Origin: Deinococcus sp.
GTDB taxonomy: Bacteria > Deinococcota > Deinococci > Deinococcales > Deinococcaceae
Direction of reading: 5' to 3'
Assembly (NCBI GenBank): GCA_025351205.1
Contig: JANXWI010000071.1
Location: forward strand, 1-5,051
Length of the DNA stretch: 5,051 nucleotides
Shown: positions 1-4,579 of the stretch, piece by piece
Layout of the letters: every line of letters starts with the position of its first letter
Position numbering within the stretch: the first letter of the stretch is position 1
Translations under genes and position numbers: made by a program
Notes under the pieces: generated by a model
The model's database searches: none
Told to the model about the DNA's origin: nothing
The model's input: only the letters and a program-made list of their open reading frames with translations

Positions 1-2
1 AG

Positions 3-320
3 ACTGCCACCATCAATATTATTTTAGATGTGCTCGATGTCGATCAACTGACTAAGGTATCGCAGTCAATCAGCCAGATTAGCGATGTTTTACGTGTGCA
101 GCGTCGCGACCATCGCAAGAGAACGAGCCAGCCAGCCGCCCAAAAACCAGCACCTGTCCGCTCTTCCCGAAGATGCTGTCGGCGCTTAACGCATAGATGT
201 TGCCCTGGCAGGGATCGTCGGCCAGCCCGGTCACCACCCGGTCGGCTAGGCCGGTGGCCGGTCCCGCGATGGTTCGCAGCGGGGCCACGTTCCCGCTGGC
301 GTCTCCCGGGAAGACGTTGA
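3..320 (+). CDS. 3' end of a RelA/SpoT-type (p)ppGpp synthetase/hydrolase (ACT domain), partial, abnormal C-terminus
   Basis: The reading frame is open from the left edge (first whole codon at 3). Its first 35 residues, beginning TATINIILDVLDVDQLTKVS and ending DVLRVQR, have the beta-alpha-beta pattern and wording of the last part of the C-terminal ACT (RRM) domain of long RelA/SpoT homologues, the cytosolic enzymes that make and break the alarmone (p)ppGpp. The synthetase and hydrolase domains would lie outside the window. In this family the protein normally ends within a few residues of the last strand, which here is about position 107. Instead the frame stays open to the TGA at 318-320. 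That tail is Arg/Pro-rich and is simply the complement of the lipoprotein gene, so it is probably not natural sequence. Either the stop was lost by rearrangement or frameshift, or the two genes really overlap tail to tail. Family call from the ACT segment is fairly firm; which paralogue (relA, spoT or rel) cannot be told. The true 3' end is uncertain. Confidence 0.6.
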   Translation, partial: TATINIILDVLDVDQLTKVSQSISQISDVLRVQRRDHRKRTSQPAAQKPAPVRSSRRCCRRLTHRCCPGRDRRPARSPPGRLGRWPVPRWFAAGPRSRWRLPGRR

Positions 321-1137
321 TGCGGGTGCTGGCCCCGTCCGAGACGGCGGTGTACAGGCGTCCGGTCAGGGGTGAGAAGGTCACTGTGAACGGCGAGCCG
401 TAGGCGCTCCGGGTGGCCCCGAGGCGGGTGCTGGACCCGGTCAGGATGCGGATGGGCTGCGGGTCACCGGAGGCGCCGCCCTGATACACCAGCACCGCGT
501 TTCCCTGGGCACCCTGGGCGGCCACCAGCAGGTGGCCGCTGCCGTCGACGCTCAGGTTGCTGGGCGTGAAACCGAGCGCGTAGGGGTTGGGCAGCTCAAT
601 GTTCCGGACGGGGACAACATTGAAGTCCCTGGCCGGGTCTCCTTGGCTGCCCGGGCTGTAGACCCTGATCTGCTGAGTGCTCTGACTGGTAGCGACGTAA
701 ACGTAGCCCTGGGCGTCCAACGCGACCGTGCGGGCGTCCGGCCCGACCCGCGAGGTGCGCCGGGGGTGGGCGTCCCCTGCGGCGTCGGGGGCGAAGATGT
801 TCAGGTATCCGTTTCCGATGAAATTCTGGGTGTGCAGCGCGCCCGTGGCGTCGAAGGCGACGCCCCAGACGTCGCTCAGCTGGGTGTGCGGCCCATGGAG
901 GGTGAGCAGCGGGCGGACCTCACCAGTAGAGTGGGCATCGAACGCGGCGACGGTGGAGGCTCCCCGCTCGGCCACGTACAGGTTGGGCAGGCGGCAGGTC
1001 AGGGCCTGTGCGCTCAGTTCCGGGGGGTCGGACCCGAGCGAGGTCAGGTCTGCTCCAGCCGGAGTGGGGGGTGAAGAGCAGGCCGTGAGGCTGACGCCGA
1101 GCACCAGCAGCGGAACCACATGACGCACGATGTTCAT
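79..1137 (-). CDS. Secreted lipoprotein with NHL/SMP-30-like beta-propeller repeats
   Basis: 352-residue protein. The N-terminus is a lipoprotein signal: MNIVRH, a hydrophobic stretch (residues 7-18) and lipobox SLTAC with the lipidated Cys at 20, followed by a Ser/Pro/Ala linker. Mature residues 50-338 hold six copies of a propeller-like unit with the core [VIL]x[VAI][FY]xxx[AS]xG[DNE]xxPxR, centred near 64, 113, 158, 216, 274 and 329; the best copy is INVFPGDASGNVAPLRTIAG at 273-292. Between them are strand-like segments such as LYVAERG (53-59), YVYVATSQ (145-152) and LYTAVSDG (261-268). This is typical of six-bladed propellers of the NHL/SMP-30/YncE type, anchored outside the cytoplasm. 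Ligand or enzymatic role is unknown, and no catalytic residues can be assigned. The start at 1137 is chosen because it begins the signal peptide and has AGGAGGT six bases upstream; an in-frame start at 1212 would add 25 residues that spoil the signal. The last 15 or so residues overlap the RelA/SpoT-like frame on the other strand. Confidence 0.85.
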   Translation of the reverse strand: MNIVRHVVPLLVLGVSLTACSSPPTPAGADLTSLGSDPPELSAQALTCRLPNLYVAERGASTVAAFDAHSTGEVRPLLTLHGPHTQLSDVWGVAFDATGALHTQNFIGNGYLNIFAPDAAGDAHPRRTSRVGPDARTVALDAQGYVYVATSQSTQQIRVYSPGSQGDPARDFNVVPVRNIELPNPYALGFTPSNLSVDGSGHLLVAAQGAQGNAVLVYQGGASGDPQPIRILTGSSTRLGATRSAYGSPFTVTFSPLTGRLYTAVSDGASTRINVFPGDASGNVAPLRTIAGPATGLADRVVTGLADDPCQGNIYALSADSIFGKSGQVLVFGRLAGSFSCDGRDAAHVKHR

Positions 1138-1143
1138 CTGCGG

Positions 1144-1150
1144 ACCTCCT
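1144..1150 (-). promoter_or_regulatory. Shine-Dalgarno site of the lipoprotein gene
   Basis: AGGAGGT on the minus strand, six bases (CCGCAG) before the ATG at 1137. It is a full consensus match and fixes the start of the lipoprotein gene. Confidence 0.85.
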
Positions 1151-1158
1151 GTACGTGG

Positions 1159-1177
1159 CCTGCCCCTTTGGGGCAGG
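1159..1177 (-). promoter_or_regulatory. Perfect 8-bp hairpin in the lipoprotein mRNA leader
   Basis: Arms CCTGCCCC (1159-1166) and GGGGCAGG (1170-1177) pair perfectly around a three-base loop. In the minus-strand transcript the hairpin ends eight bases before the SD sequence. It has no T-run after it, so it is not a normal intrinsic terminator. It could protect the 5' end of the mRNA, bind a regulator, or tune translation. No clear -35/-10 pair was found for this gene in 1178-1395, so whether the hairpin is always in the transcript is not shown. Confidence 0.55.
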
Positions 1178-1314
1178 TCTCTGGGGACTCCTGGTTGGTG
1201 GAGGCTGACCACGTGCTCGTCAGTCAGGCTGCCCGGCAGCGAACTGGAACAGGCACAAAAACATCCGGCTTCTGTGAACGACGCTTGCAGGATACGCCTC
1301 CCCGATCAGGGCGG

Positions 1315-1352
1315 GGTCTGCTCCTTTCAGAACGGGCGTGAACGAGCAGACC
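1315..1352. repeat. 9-bp perfect inverted repeat with 20-base spacer, downstream of the membrane operon
   Basis: GGTCTGCTC (1315-1323) and GAGCAGACC (1344-1352) are exact reverse complements. The element lies 44 bases past the stop of the membrane operon (stop at 1396) and upstream of the lipoprotein gene. As an RNA hairpin it could end the operon transcript or stabilise its 3' end, but there is no U-run after it. A second small GC stem, CCCCG/CGGGG at 1300-1316, overlaps its left edge and could form instead. It may equally be a DNA-binding site for the lipoprotein gene. Function is not determined. Confidence 0.4.
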
Positions 1353-1395
1353 TCCAGCCAGTGCAGGCGGGGGCCCACCTTCATTTGCCTGTTCT

Positions 1396-2097
1396 TCACG
1401 CCAGAATATTGACGGCGCGGCTGGCGACCAGGGCCAGGGTAAGCAGTGAGGTGGCGGCCTGGATCATCATCAGTACCTTGGCGTTTGGGGTCAGCGGCAG
1501 GGTGTCGGTGGGCGAGAAGGCGGTGGCGCTGGTGAACGAAACGAACAGGTAGTCGATGAACGTGGGCCGCCAGCCGCGCGACAGCTTGTCATCGGTCATC
1601 TGTGGAAACAGCAGATCAGGGGGGCGCGCCTCCCCACTCTGGCGTTTCAGTGGACCGCCCCGGTCGAGTTCCCAGTACCACAGCGCGTAGACGATGATGT
1701 TGGTGATCCAGATGTTCAGCGCGTTGATCAGCAGCAGCCGTCCAGAGGCCTTGCTGCCGTGCAGCAGGGCCTGCACCAGCAGCAGCAGCGACGACAGGTT
1801 GGCGAGGTTCAGAAAGGCGATCAGCGCCAGTGCCAGCGTCCGCATCGCCCCGTGAGACGGCAGATAGCCTTGTCCCAGCTCGGCAGGACTGCTGGCGGCG
1901 GCCGCCGGCCTCAGGGTCTCGCGCCTGTGGTGGGCCTGACGGACCACCGAGATGGGCAGCAACAGCGCCGCTTCCAGGCCAGGGAGCAGCCAGTTGGGTC
2001 CGGCGGTGAGCCGCTCGTTCAAGATCACCTGGAGCGCGATGATCGTCAGAATGGCCAGGCGGGCGGGCCACAGGGATTCGGTGGAAGAAGTAGGCAT
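1396..2097 (-). CDS. Six-helix integral membrane protein with ion-channel-like C-terminal pore segment, function unknown
   Basis: 233 residues. Hydrophobic segments lie at about 11-29, 36-53, 84-112, 120-142, 180-196 and 206-231. The last two flank FTSATAFSPTDTLPLT (188-203), placed exactly as the pore helix and selectivity filter of two-helix potassium-channel modules (aromatic-rich entry DYLFVSF, then TSAT, then a Pro, then a final helix). However, the TVGYG filter is absent, replaced by AFSPTD. I associate this ending with a widespread uncharacterised membrane family, and DUF1345-like proteins have a similar ending, but I cannot verify either. Conduction is therefore not claimed. The loop at 143-178 is hydrophilic. 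The start at 2097 (ATG) has GGAG five bases upstream; a TTG at 2115 would add six residues and lacks a better site. The gene follows the DUF4337-type gene after 61 bases on the same strand and is probably its operon partner. Confidence 0.75.
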   Translation of the reverse strand: MPTSSTESLWPARLAILTIIALQVILNERLTAGPNWLLPGLEAALLLPISVVRQAHHRRETLRPAAAASSPAELGQGYLPSHGAMRTLALALIAFLNLANLSSLLLLVQALLHGSKASGRLLLINALNIWITNIIVYALWYWELDRGGPLKRQSGEARPPDLLFPQMTDDKLSRGWRPTFIDYLFVSFTSATAFSPTDTLPLTPNAKVLMMIQAATSLLTLALVASRAVNILA

Positions 2098-2133
2098 ACA
2101 GGCTCCAGGGAACAAGGCAACAGACGGGGATGC

Positions 2134-2156
2134 TCAGGACACTGTCGACCTCCTCT
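2134..2156 (-). promoter_or_regulatory. Orphan strong ribosome binding site with a two-codon mini-ORF before the membrane gene
   Basis: AGAGGAGGT (2148-2156) is the strongest SD in this operon, yet it sits 50 bases before the ATG of the downstream gene, immediately after the upstream gene's TAG (2159-2161). Five bases after it comes GTG TCC TGA (2142-2134): a start, one codon and a stop, in frame with the later ATG at 2097. It could be a ribosome stand-by or reinitiation device, or a relic of a longer N-terminus broken by the TGA. The sequence is directly visible; any function is inference. Confidence 0.35.
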
Positions 2157-2158
2157 GG

Positions 2159-2758
2159 CTACAGCAGGCCCACCACCAGCGCGGCCACGGCCCCCGCGCC
2201 CACTCCCAGGCTCAGCCACCACAACGGGCGACGGCGCAACAGGGTGGCGATGGCCGCCAGACCAATAGCGACCTGAAACAGCGTGACACTCAGCGCGTAT
2301 TTGGTGTGCCTCGTCAGCAGCCCTTCGGATTCCTTGGACAGTTTGGCCGTCTCGGCGTCCCGCTGCTTGGCCTCCACCAGCAGGGCGTCCTGGGTCTTCT
2401 GCCTGGACGCCACCTGCTTCTGGGCCGCCGCCACCTCGGCGGTGCTGCCGCCCACGTGAGGCAGCAGCGTGATCAGGCTCTGGGCCTGGTATTTCTTGAT
2501 GCTGTCGGCCTGAAACTGGCTCCAGGTGTCCACCGCCTGGGTTTGTTGCAGCACCGCCTGGTTGGCGCGGTACAGCGCTTCGTTGGCGCTGTCACCGGCC
2601 TTGAGAGAAGCGAACGCGGCCAGCACCGCAAAGAGGGCGGTCGAAACCGCCAGCGCCTCAAGCCAGGCAGGGCGCCCCCCCTCAGTCTGGGCTTCCCGGC
2701 GACGCTCATTGATGGTGTCCTGCGCCGACTCGGCCAGATTCTCGTATTCTTCGGGCAT
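2159..2758 (-). CDS. DUF4337-family membrane protein
   Basis: 199 residues with the layout of DUF4337 proteins: an acidic/basic N-terminal stretch (1-30), a first transmembrane helix (about 32-53, WLEALAVSTALFAVLAAFAS), the family-like segment SLKAGDSANEALYRANQA then DTWSQFQADSIKKYQ (77-91), a long soluble helix rich in Ala/Gln/Lys/Glu that should form a coiled coil (105-148), and two closing transmembrane helices (about 155-174 and 179-199). The family is common in bacteria but has no known function. The start at 2758 has AGGA seven bases upstream (2766-2769) and gives the usual family N-terminus. It is the first gene of a probable two-gene operon with the channel-like protein. A run of seven G on the coding strand (2675-2681) falls in codons about 26-28, so slippage there would truncate the protein. 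Family call is confident; role is not known. Confidence 0.85.
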   Translation of the reverse strand: MPEEYENLAESAQDTINERRREAQTEGGRPAWLEALAVSTALFAVLAAFASLKAGDSANEALYRANQAVLQQTQAVDTWSQFQADSIKKYQAQSLITLLPHVGGSTAEVAAAQKQVASRQKTQDALLVEAKQRDAETAKLSKESEGLLTRHTKYALSVTLFQVAIGLAAIATLLRRRPLWWLSLGVGAGAVAALVVGLL

Positions 2759-2796
2759 ATGGGCATCCTGCCTACTTTGGGAAAACGATAAAAAGA

Positions 2797-2825
2797 ACTA
2801 TGGTGCCAGGAATTGAGCAGGTCAG
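2797..2825 (-). promoter_or_regulatory. Possible sigma70-type promoter of the DUF4337 operon
   Basis: On the minus strand CTGACC (2820-2825) and CATAGT (2797-2802) are separated by exactly 17 bases and resemble TTGACA and TATAAT at four positions each. A start near 2790 would leave a leader of about 30 bases with the AGGA ribosome site. The -35 lies six bases from the edge of the 43-bp palindrome. Match is moderate. Confidence 0.35.
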
Positions 2826-2831
2826 GTGAAA

Positions 2832-2874
2832 CCGCCAGTGGTTATCCCTGCATTGCAGGGATAACCACTGGCGG
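2832..2874. repeat. Near-perfect 43-bp palindrome (21-bp arms, one-base centre)
   Basis: The left arm 2832-2852 (starting CCGCCAGTGGTTATCCCTGC) is the exact reverse complement of the right arm 2854-2874, with a single T at 2853 between. It lies 17 bases beyond the stop of the His-rich gene and directly before the possible promoter of the DUF4337 operon. A transcript from either strand would fold into a 21-bp hairpin that must open a few bases at the tip. On the minus strand it is followed by only TTT, so it is not a textbook terminator, though such a stem may still stop transcription or shield the 3' end of the His-rich mRNA. It could also be a cruciform, a dimeric operator or a copy of a dispersed palindromic element. 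The perfection of the arms is certain; the role is open. Confidence 0.8.
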
Positions 2875-2891
2875 CAACGATGCAGCGCGGC

Positions 2892-3107
2892 TCAGTGCTT
2901 GCTGCCGTGCTCCTTGGTGTGGGCGTGGACGGCTTCAGTGGCGTGGTGGGTGGCGTGCACGGTGTGGCTGTGGGCCACCGACGCGTGGTGGGCAGCGTGG
3001 TCGGACTCGCCCGCTGTGTGGTGCGCCGACGCCTGCTCGTGGTGCTCAGCAGCTTGACGGTGATGCTCGGCGGCTTGCTTGTGGTGGTTCGCAGCTTCTT
3101 GTGCCAT
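2892..3107 (-). CDS. Small histidine-rich heptad-repeat protein, function unknown
   Basis: 71 residues of which 20 are His and 18 Ala, with no Cys, Trp, Tyr, Phe, Leu, Ile or Pro. HH pairs occur at 8/9, 15/16, 22/23 and 29/30, an exact seven-residue period in units like AEHHRQA, so the first half should be an amphipathic helix with a histidine face. A Gly/Asp-containing break follows (TAGESDHAAHH), then a second helix with irregular His up to the end, EHGSKH. Small Ala/His-rich proteins of this style occur in many bacteria without known function. Binding of Ni, Zn, Cu or Co is a reasonable guess but no defined site is visible. The start at 3107 is chosen because GGAGGA lies six bases upstream; the in-frame start at 3176 would add 23 residues of different composition with no ribosome site. 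It is a lone gene, upstream of and in the same direction as the membrane operon but separated by the palindrome. Confidence 0.75.
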   Translation of the reverse strand: MAQEAANHHKQAAEHHRQAAEHHEQASAHHTAGESDHAAHHASVAHSHTVHATHHATEAVHAHTKEHGSKH

Positions 3108-3113
3108 ATGGTG

Positions 3114-3119
3114 TCCTCC
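3114..3119 (-). promoter_or_regulatory. Shine-Dalgarno site of the His-rich gene
   Basis: GGAGGA on the minus strand, six bases (CACCAT) before the ATG at 3107. It decides the start against the longer in-frame alternative at 3176. Confidence 0.75.
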
Positions 3120-3239
3120 GGCCTGCATGAGTTCAGCGTCTCGACCCAGTGGTAGATTTTGACCCTGATATTTCACTTTAACTCCCCACTTCTATAGTTT
3201 TGGTAAAGCCATATCGGGACCGAGATACGCTCCCAGAAT

Positions 3240-3268
3240 TTGAGTTCGTTAGGAACTTGGCTTACAAT
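3240..3268 (+). promoter_or_regulatory. Strong sigma70-type promoter
   Basis: TTGAGT (3240-3245), a spacer of exactly 17 bases, and TACAAT (3263-3268): four of six and five of six matches to consensus. It is the best promoter in the window. Transcription would start near 3275, over 300 bases before the next credible start codon at 3582 and directly at the edge of a set of inverted repeats, which suggests an RNA product or a long structured leader. Confidence 0.65.
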
Positions 3269-3271
3269 TGT

Positions 3272-3360
3272 TCCAGCTGAAAGTATCGGTTCCAGAGAGG
3301 AAAAACATCGTGTTTACCGGCCTTTCCACCCGTACCCTGGAAACCTTTTCTTTAGCTGGA
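3272..3360 (+). ncRNA. Candidate structured RNA (nested stems) directly after the promoter
   Basis: Three inverted repeats nest inside one another: TCCAGCT (3272-3278) with AGCTGGA (3354-3360); GGTTCCAG (3288-3295) with CTGG-A-AACC (3337-3345, one bulged base); and at the centre AAACA/TGTTT (3303-3307, 3311-3315) around a TCG loop. A second option inside is GGAAA/TTTCC (3299-3303, 3323-3327). Together they would make a long interrupted hairpin beginning within three bases of the predicted transcription start. I do not recognise a known family: it does not match 6S, SRP, tmRNA, RNase P or the common riboswitches. No rho-independent terminator was found after it, so the 3' end is unknown and the RNA may continue through the stem at 3421-3472 or into the 3582 gene. 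The pairings are visible; that it is an RNA gene is inference. Confidence 0.35.
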
Positions 3361-3420
3361 CAGGGAAGATGCCCCAGCCCACCTCCGAACACCGTCTGTC
3401 GGGGTCACTTGAAAATGCGT

Positions 3421-3472
3421 GCAGGACAGCGTCTATCCCTAAGCGATGTGGGACTTCAGAGTCGTGTCCTGC
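3421..3472 (+). repeat. 8-bp perfect inverted repeat in the intergenic region
   Basis: GCAGGACA (3421-3428) and TGTCCTGC (3465-3472) pair perfectly across 36 bases. It lies downstream of the candidate RNA on the same presumed transcript and may be a further domain of it. Alone, an 8-bp match of this kind could arise by chance. Confidence 0.3.
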
Positions 3473-3570
3473 CTCCGCAGTGCAGAACAGAAGAAGTTTT
3501 TCAGTCAACAAGCGAGTAACGATGATCTCACTCTTAAAAGAGGCCACACCTTCAAATCAGGTCACTTTTC

Positions 3571-3576
3571 TATTCT
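3571..3576 (+). promoter_or_regulatory. -10 element for a leaderless transcript
   Basis: TATTCT lies five bases before the ATG at 3582, where transcription would begin at or within a base or two of the start codon. There is no Shine-Dalgarno sequence before this ATG. The arrangement matches the TANNNT leaderless promoters known from Deinococcus. No good -35 is visible. Confidence 0.5.
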
Positions 3577-3581
3577 GGTCT

Positions 3582-3794
3582 ATGGCTTCGCCCCGCATGA
3601 TCGCAGAAACGTTTGCCCAGGCCATGGCACTCGCGGATCAGCACAACGATGCCGGAGCGCGGGAGCATCTGGCCGAGTGGCAGCGGCAGTGCAGCGCAGT
3701 CCCGGCGTATCACCCGAGGCAGGATGCCTTGCTGAGCAAGGTGGAGGGGTTGATGGCCACGCTGCGGGAGCGGCCCGTGGAACATCAGCAATAG
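3582..3794 (+). CDS. Small helical protein, function unknown
   Basis: 70 residues: MASPRMIAETFAQAMALADQ, then NDAGAREHLAEWQRQCSAV (22-40), a Pro/Tyr/His turn (PAYHPRQ, 41-47) and DALLSKVEGLMATLRERPVE (48-67). It should fold as two or three short helices, similar in shape to a single TPR-like hairpin, but I do not recognise a family. One Cys (37) and one Trp (33). From 3582 on, codons are mostly G/C-ending, while the same open frame upstream (back to 3240) is not; this and the TATTCT just before it set the start. An ATG at 3597 is the alternative. It is convergent with the repeat protein at 3856-4572. Confidence 0.6.
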   Translation: MASPRMIAETFAQAMALADQHNDAGAREHLAEWQRQCSAVPAYHPRQDALLSKVEGLMATLRERPVEHQQ

Positions 3795-3799
3795 GCACG

Positions 3800-3833
3800 A
3801 AAAAGGGCCTGAACCGCCGACGCTGTGAACCCT
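3800..3833 (-). terminator. Weak possible terminator between the convergent genes
   Basis: Read on the minus strand after the stop at 3856, AGGG (3833-3830) can pair with CCCT (3807-3804), extended by two G-U pairs, and is followed at once by a run of five T (3804-3800). The loop is about 20 bases and the stem short, so only the T-run is a strong element. Confidence 0.3.
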
Positions 3834-3855
3834 GGGAAGCATGCAGACGTTGAAC

Positions 3856-4572
3856 TCACGGGTGGCGGCCACCTTCCAGAACCGCGAGTTGCTCTTGTGC
3901 TGTGGCGATGAGCTGTTTCAGGGCGGCGATGCGGTCGGCGGGCTGGGCGTTCTCGACCGTCATGATGCGGATAAGCGCGGACTCGCTGACCTGTTCAAAG
4001 GCGATGAGCTTGTCCACCGCTTCGACATGTTGGAGGTGGTTGAGGCGACCGTGCAGGGTATCGCCCAGCTGTCCCAGCTGAGCGATGTCTTCTGCGGAGG
4101 AGACGTGCTGCCGTACGACCCTGATGAAGTGTTCCAGCGCCCCAATCTGTTCGTGAACCTGGCGTTGAATCTGACGTAACGTGTTGAGGTTGACTTCTTC
4201 GGGCGGAATCTTGGTGACGCGCTCCAACGCTTGGTTGATGACGTCTTGCAGCAGCGCGGCCACATCGAGCTGATCCCGCCCAGCCTGAATCATCTCCCGG
4301 AGCATGGTGGTGTGTTGAGGAGCCGCCGTCTGGATCTGCTCCAGGCTGGCGGCCCGGACCTCATGGAGGGTGAGGGCCATCACCTCGCGCAGGGCGTCGG
4401 CGATCTCAAGTTGCTCGCGTCCAGCAGCGATGATCCCTTCCACAGCTGCGGTCTGTTCCAGAGCGGCGCCGCCAACATGCCTTCTGGCGATGGTCTGAAG
4501 ACGTTGGCGGTGGTTCAGCCCGCGTTGTTGGAGGTGAGCCAAAGGTGTCTTCAGCTGGTCTTCAGGCGTCAT
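3856..4572 (-). CDS. All-helical repeat protein, function unknown
   Basis: 238 residues, soluble, with no signal peptide or membrane segment and no Cys, Trp or Tyr. It contains two clear copies of a 47-residue unit: VEGIIAAGREQLEIADAL (44-61) and LREMIQAGRDQLDVAALL (91-108), each followed by a second helix (ALTLHEVRAASLEQI; INQALERVTKIPPEEV). A weaker third copy begins near 144 (ALEHFIRVVRQHVSSAEDI) and the C-terminal RIAALKQLIATAQEQLAVLE (214-233) echoes the first helix. The whole should be a chain of long helices, perhaps a coiled-coil bundle or scaffold. I recognise no family. The start at 4572 is chosen over an in-frame start at 4623 because a -10-like TAGAGT lies seven bases before it with no Shine-Dalgarno, fitting a leaderless mRNA, and the extra 17 residues are basic and unlike the rest. 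It converges on the small gene at 3582-3794. Confidence 0.7.
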   Translation of the reverse strand: MTPEDQLKTPLAHLQQRGLNHRQRLQTIARRHVGGAALEQTAAVEGIIAAGREQLEIADALREVMALTLHEVRAASLEQIQTAAPQHTTMLREMIQAGRDQLDVAALLQDVINQALERVTKIPPEEVNLNTLRQIQRQVHEQIGALEHFIRVVRQHVSSAEDIAQLGQLGDTLHGRLNHLQHVEAVDKLIAFEQVSESALIRIMTVENAQPADRIAALKQLIATAQEQLAVLEGGRHP

Positions 4573-4579
4573 GGCAGAC

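Larger units (their letters stand above)
3108..3581. other. 474-bp intergenic region without a convincing protein gene
   Basis: Lies between the divergent His-rich gene and the small gene at 3582. Open frames exist on the plus strand (3310-3519 from a GTG, and 3369 onward in frame with the 3582 gene), but their codons are not G/C-ending like the neighbours and the products look like no protein I know. The sequence is visibly less GC-rich than the genes around it, especially 3150-3320 and 3490-3580. It holds a strong plus-strand promoter, nested inverted repeats right after it, a further 8-bp stem at 3421-3472 and a -10 hexamer just before 3582. No clear promoter for the His-rich gene was found; TATAGA on the minus strand near 3192-3197 is the best -10 but has no good -35. 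Confidence 0.6.

Noticed and set aside
532..1074. 180-codon open frame on the plus strand
   Set aside because: It is the complement of the lipoprotein gene, has low-complexity Gly/Val/Arg content and no ribosome site; the minus-strand protein has a signal peptide, lipobox and repeats.
1274..1345. GTGAACGA occurring twice (1274-1281 and 1338-1345)
   Set aside because: A single pair of 8-base matches within 70 bases is too weak to call an operator pair.
1952..2791. 279-codon open frame on the plus strand
   Set aside because: It spans two well-supported minus-strand genes and their gap; its Gln/Arg/Gly-rich product reflects reading GC-rich genes from the wrong strand.
2892..3107. Direct repeats that could suggest a CRISPR array or tandem repeat element
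   Set aside because: The repetition is in 21-base steps and reflects seven-residue protein repeats. There are no spacers of constant length between identical repeats.
2880..3155. Plus-strand frame opposite the His-rich gene
   Set aside because: The Val/Gly/Leu-rich product arises from reading GTG/GGT repeats, the complement of His codons. The minus-strand frame has a good ribosome site and a regular heptad.
3140..3240. Search for the radiation/desiccation response palindrome (TTATGnnATnnCATAA type)
   Set aside because: No match to this motif was found upstream of the His-rich gene or elsewhere in the window.
3310..3519. 69-codon frame from a GTG with GAGAGG upstream
   Set aside because: The product is Ser/Arg/Pro-rich and unlike any protein I know, and the DNA fits a structured RNA better. 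It remains a minor alternative for the transcript from 3275.
3240..3581. N-terminal extension of the 3582 gene (frame open back to 3240)
   Set aside because: Codon use is unlike the neighbours, there is no good ribosome site at 3369 or 3522, and a -10 element sits directly before 3582.
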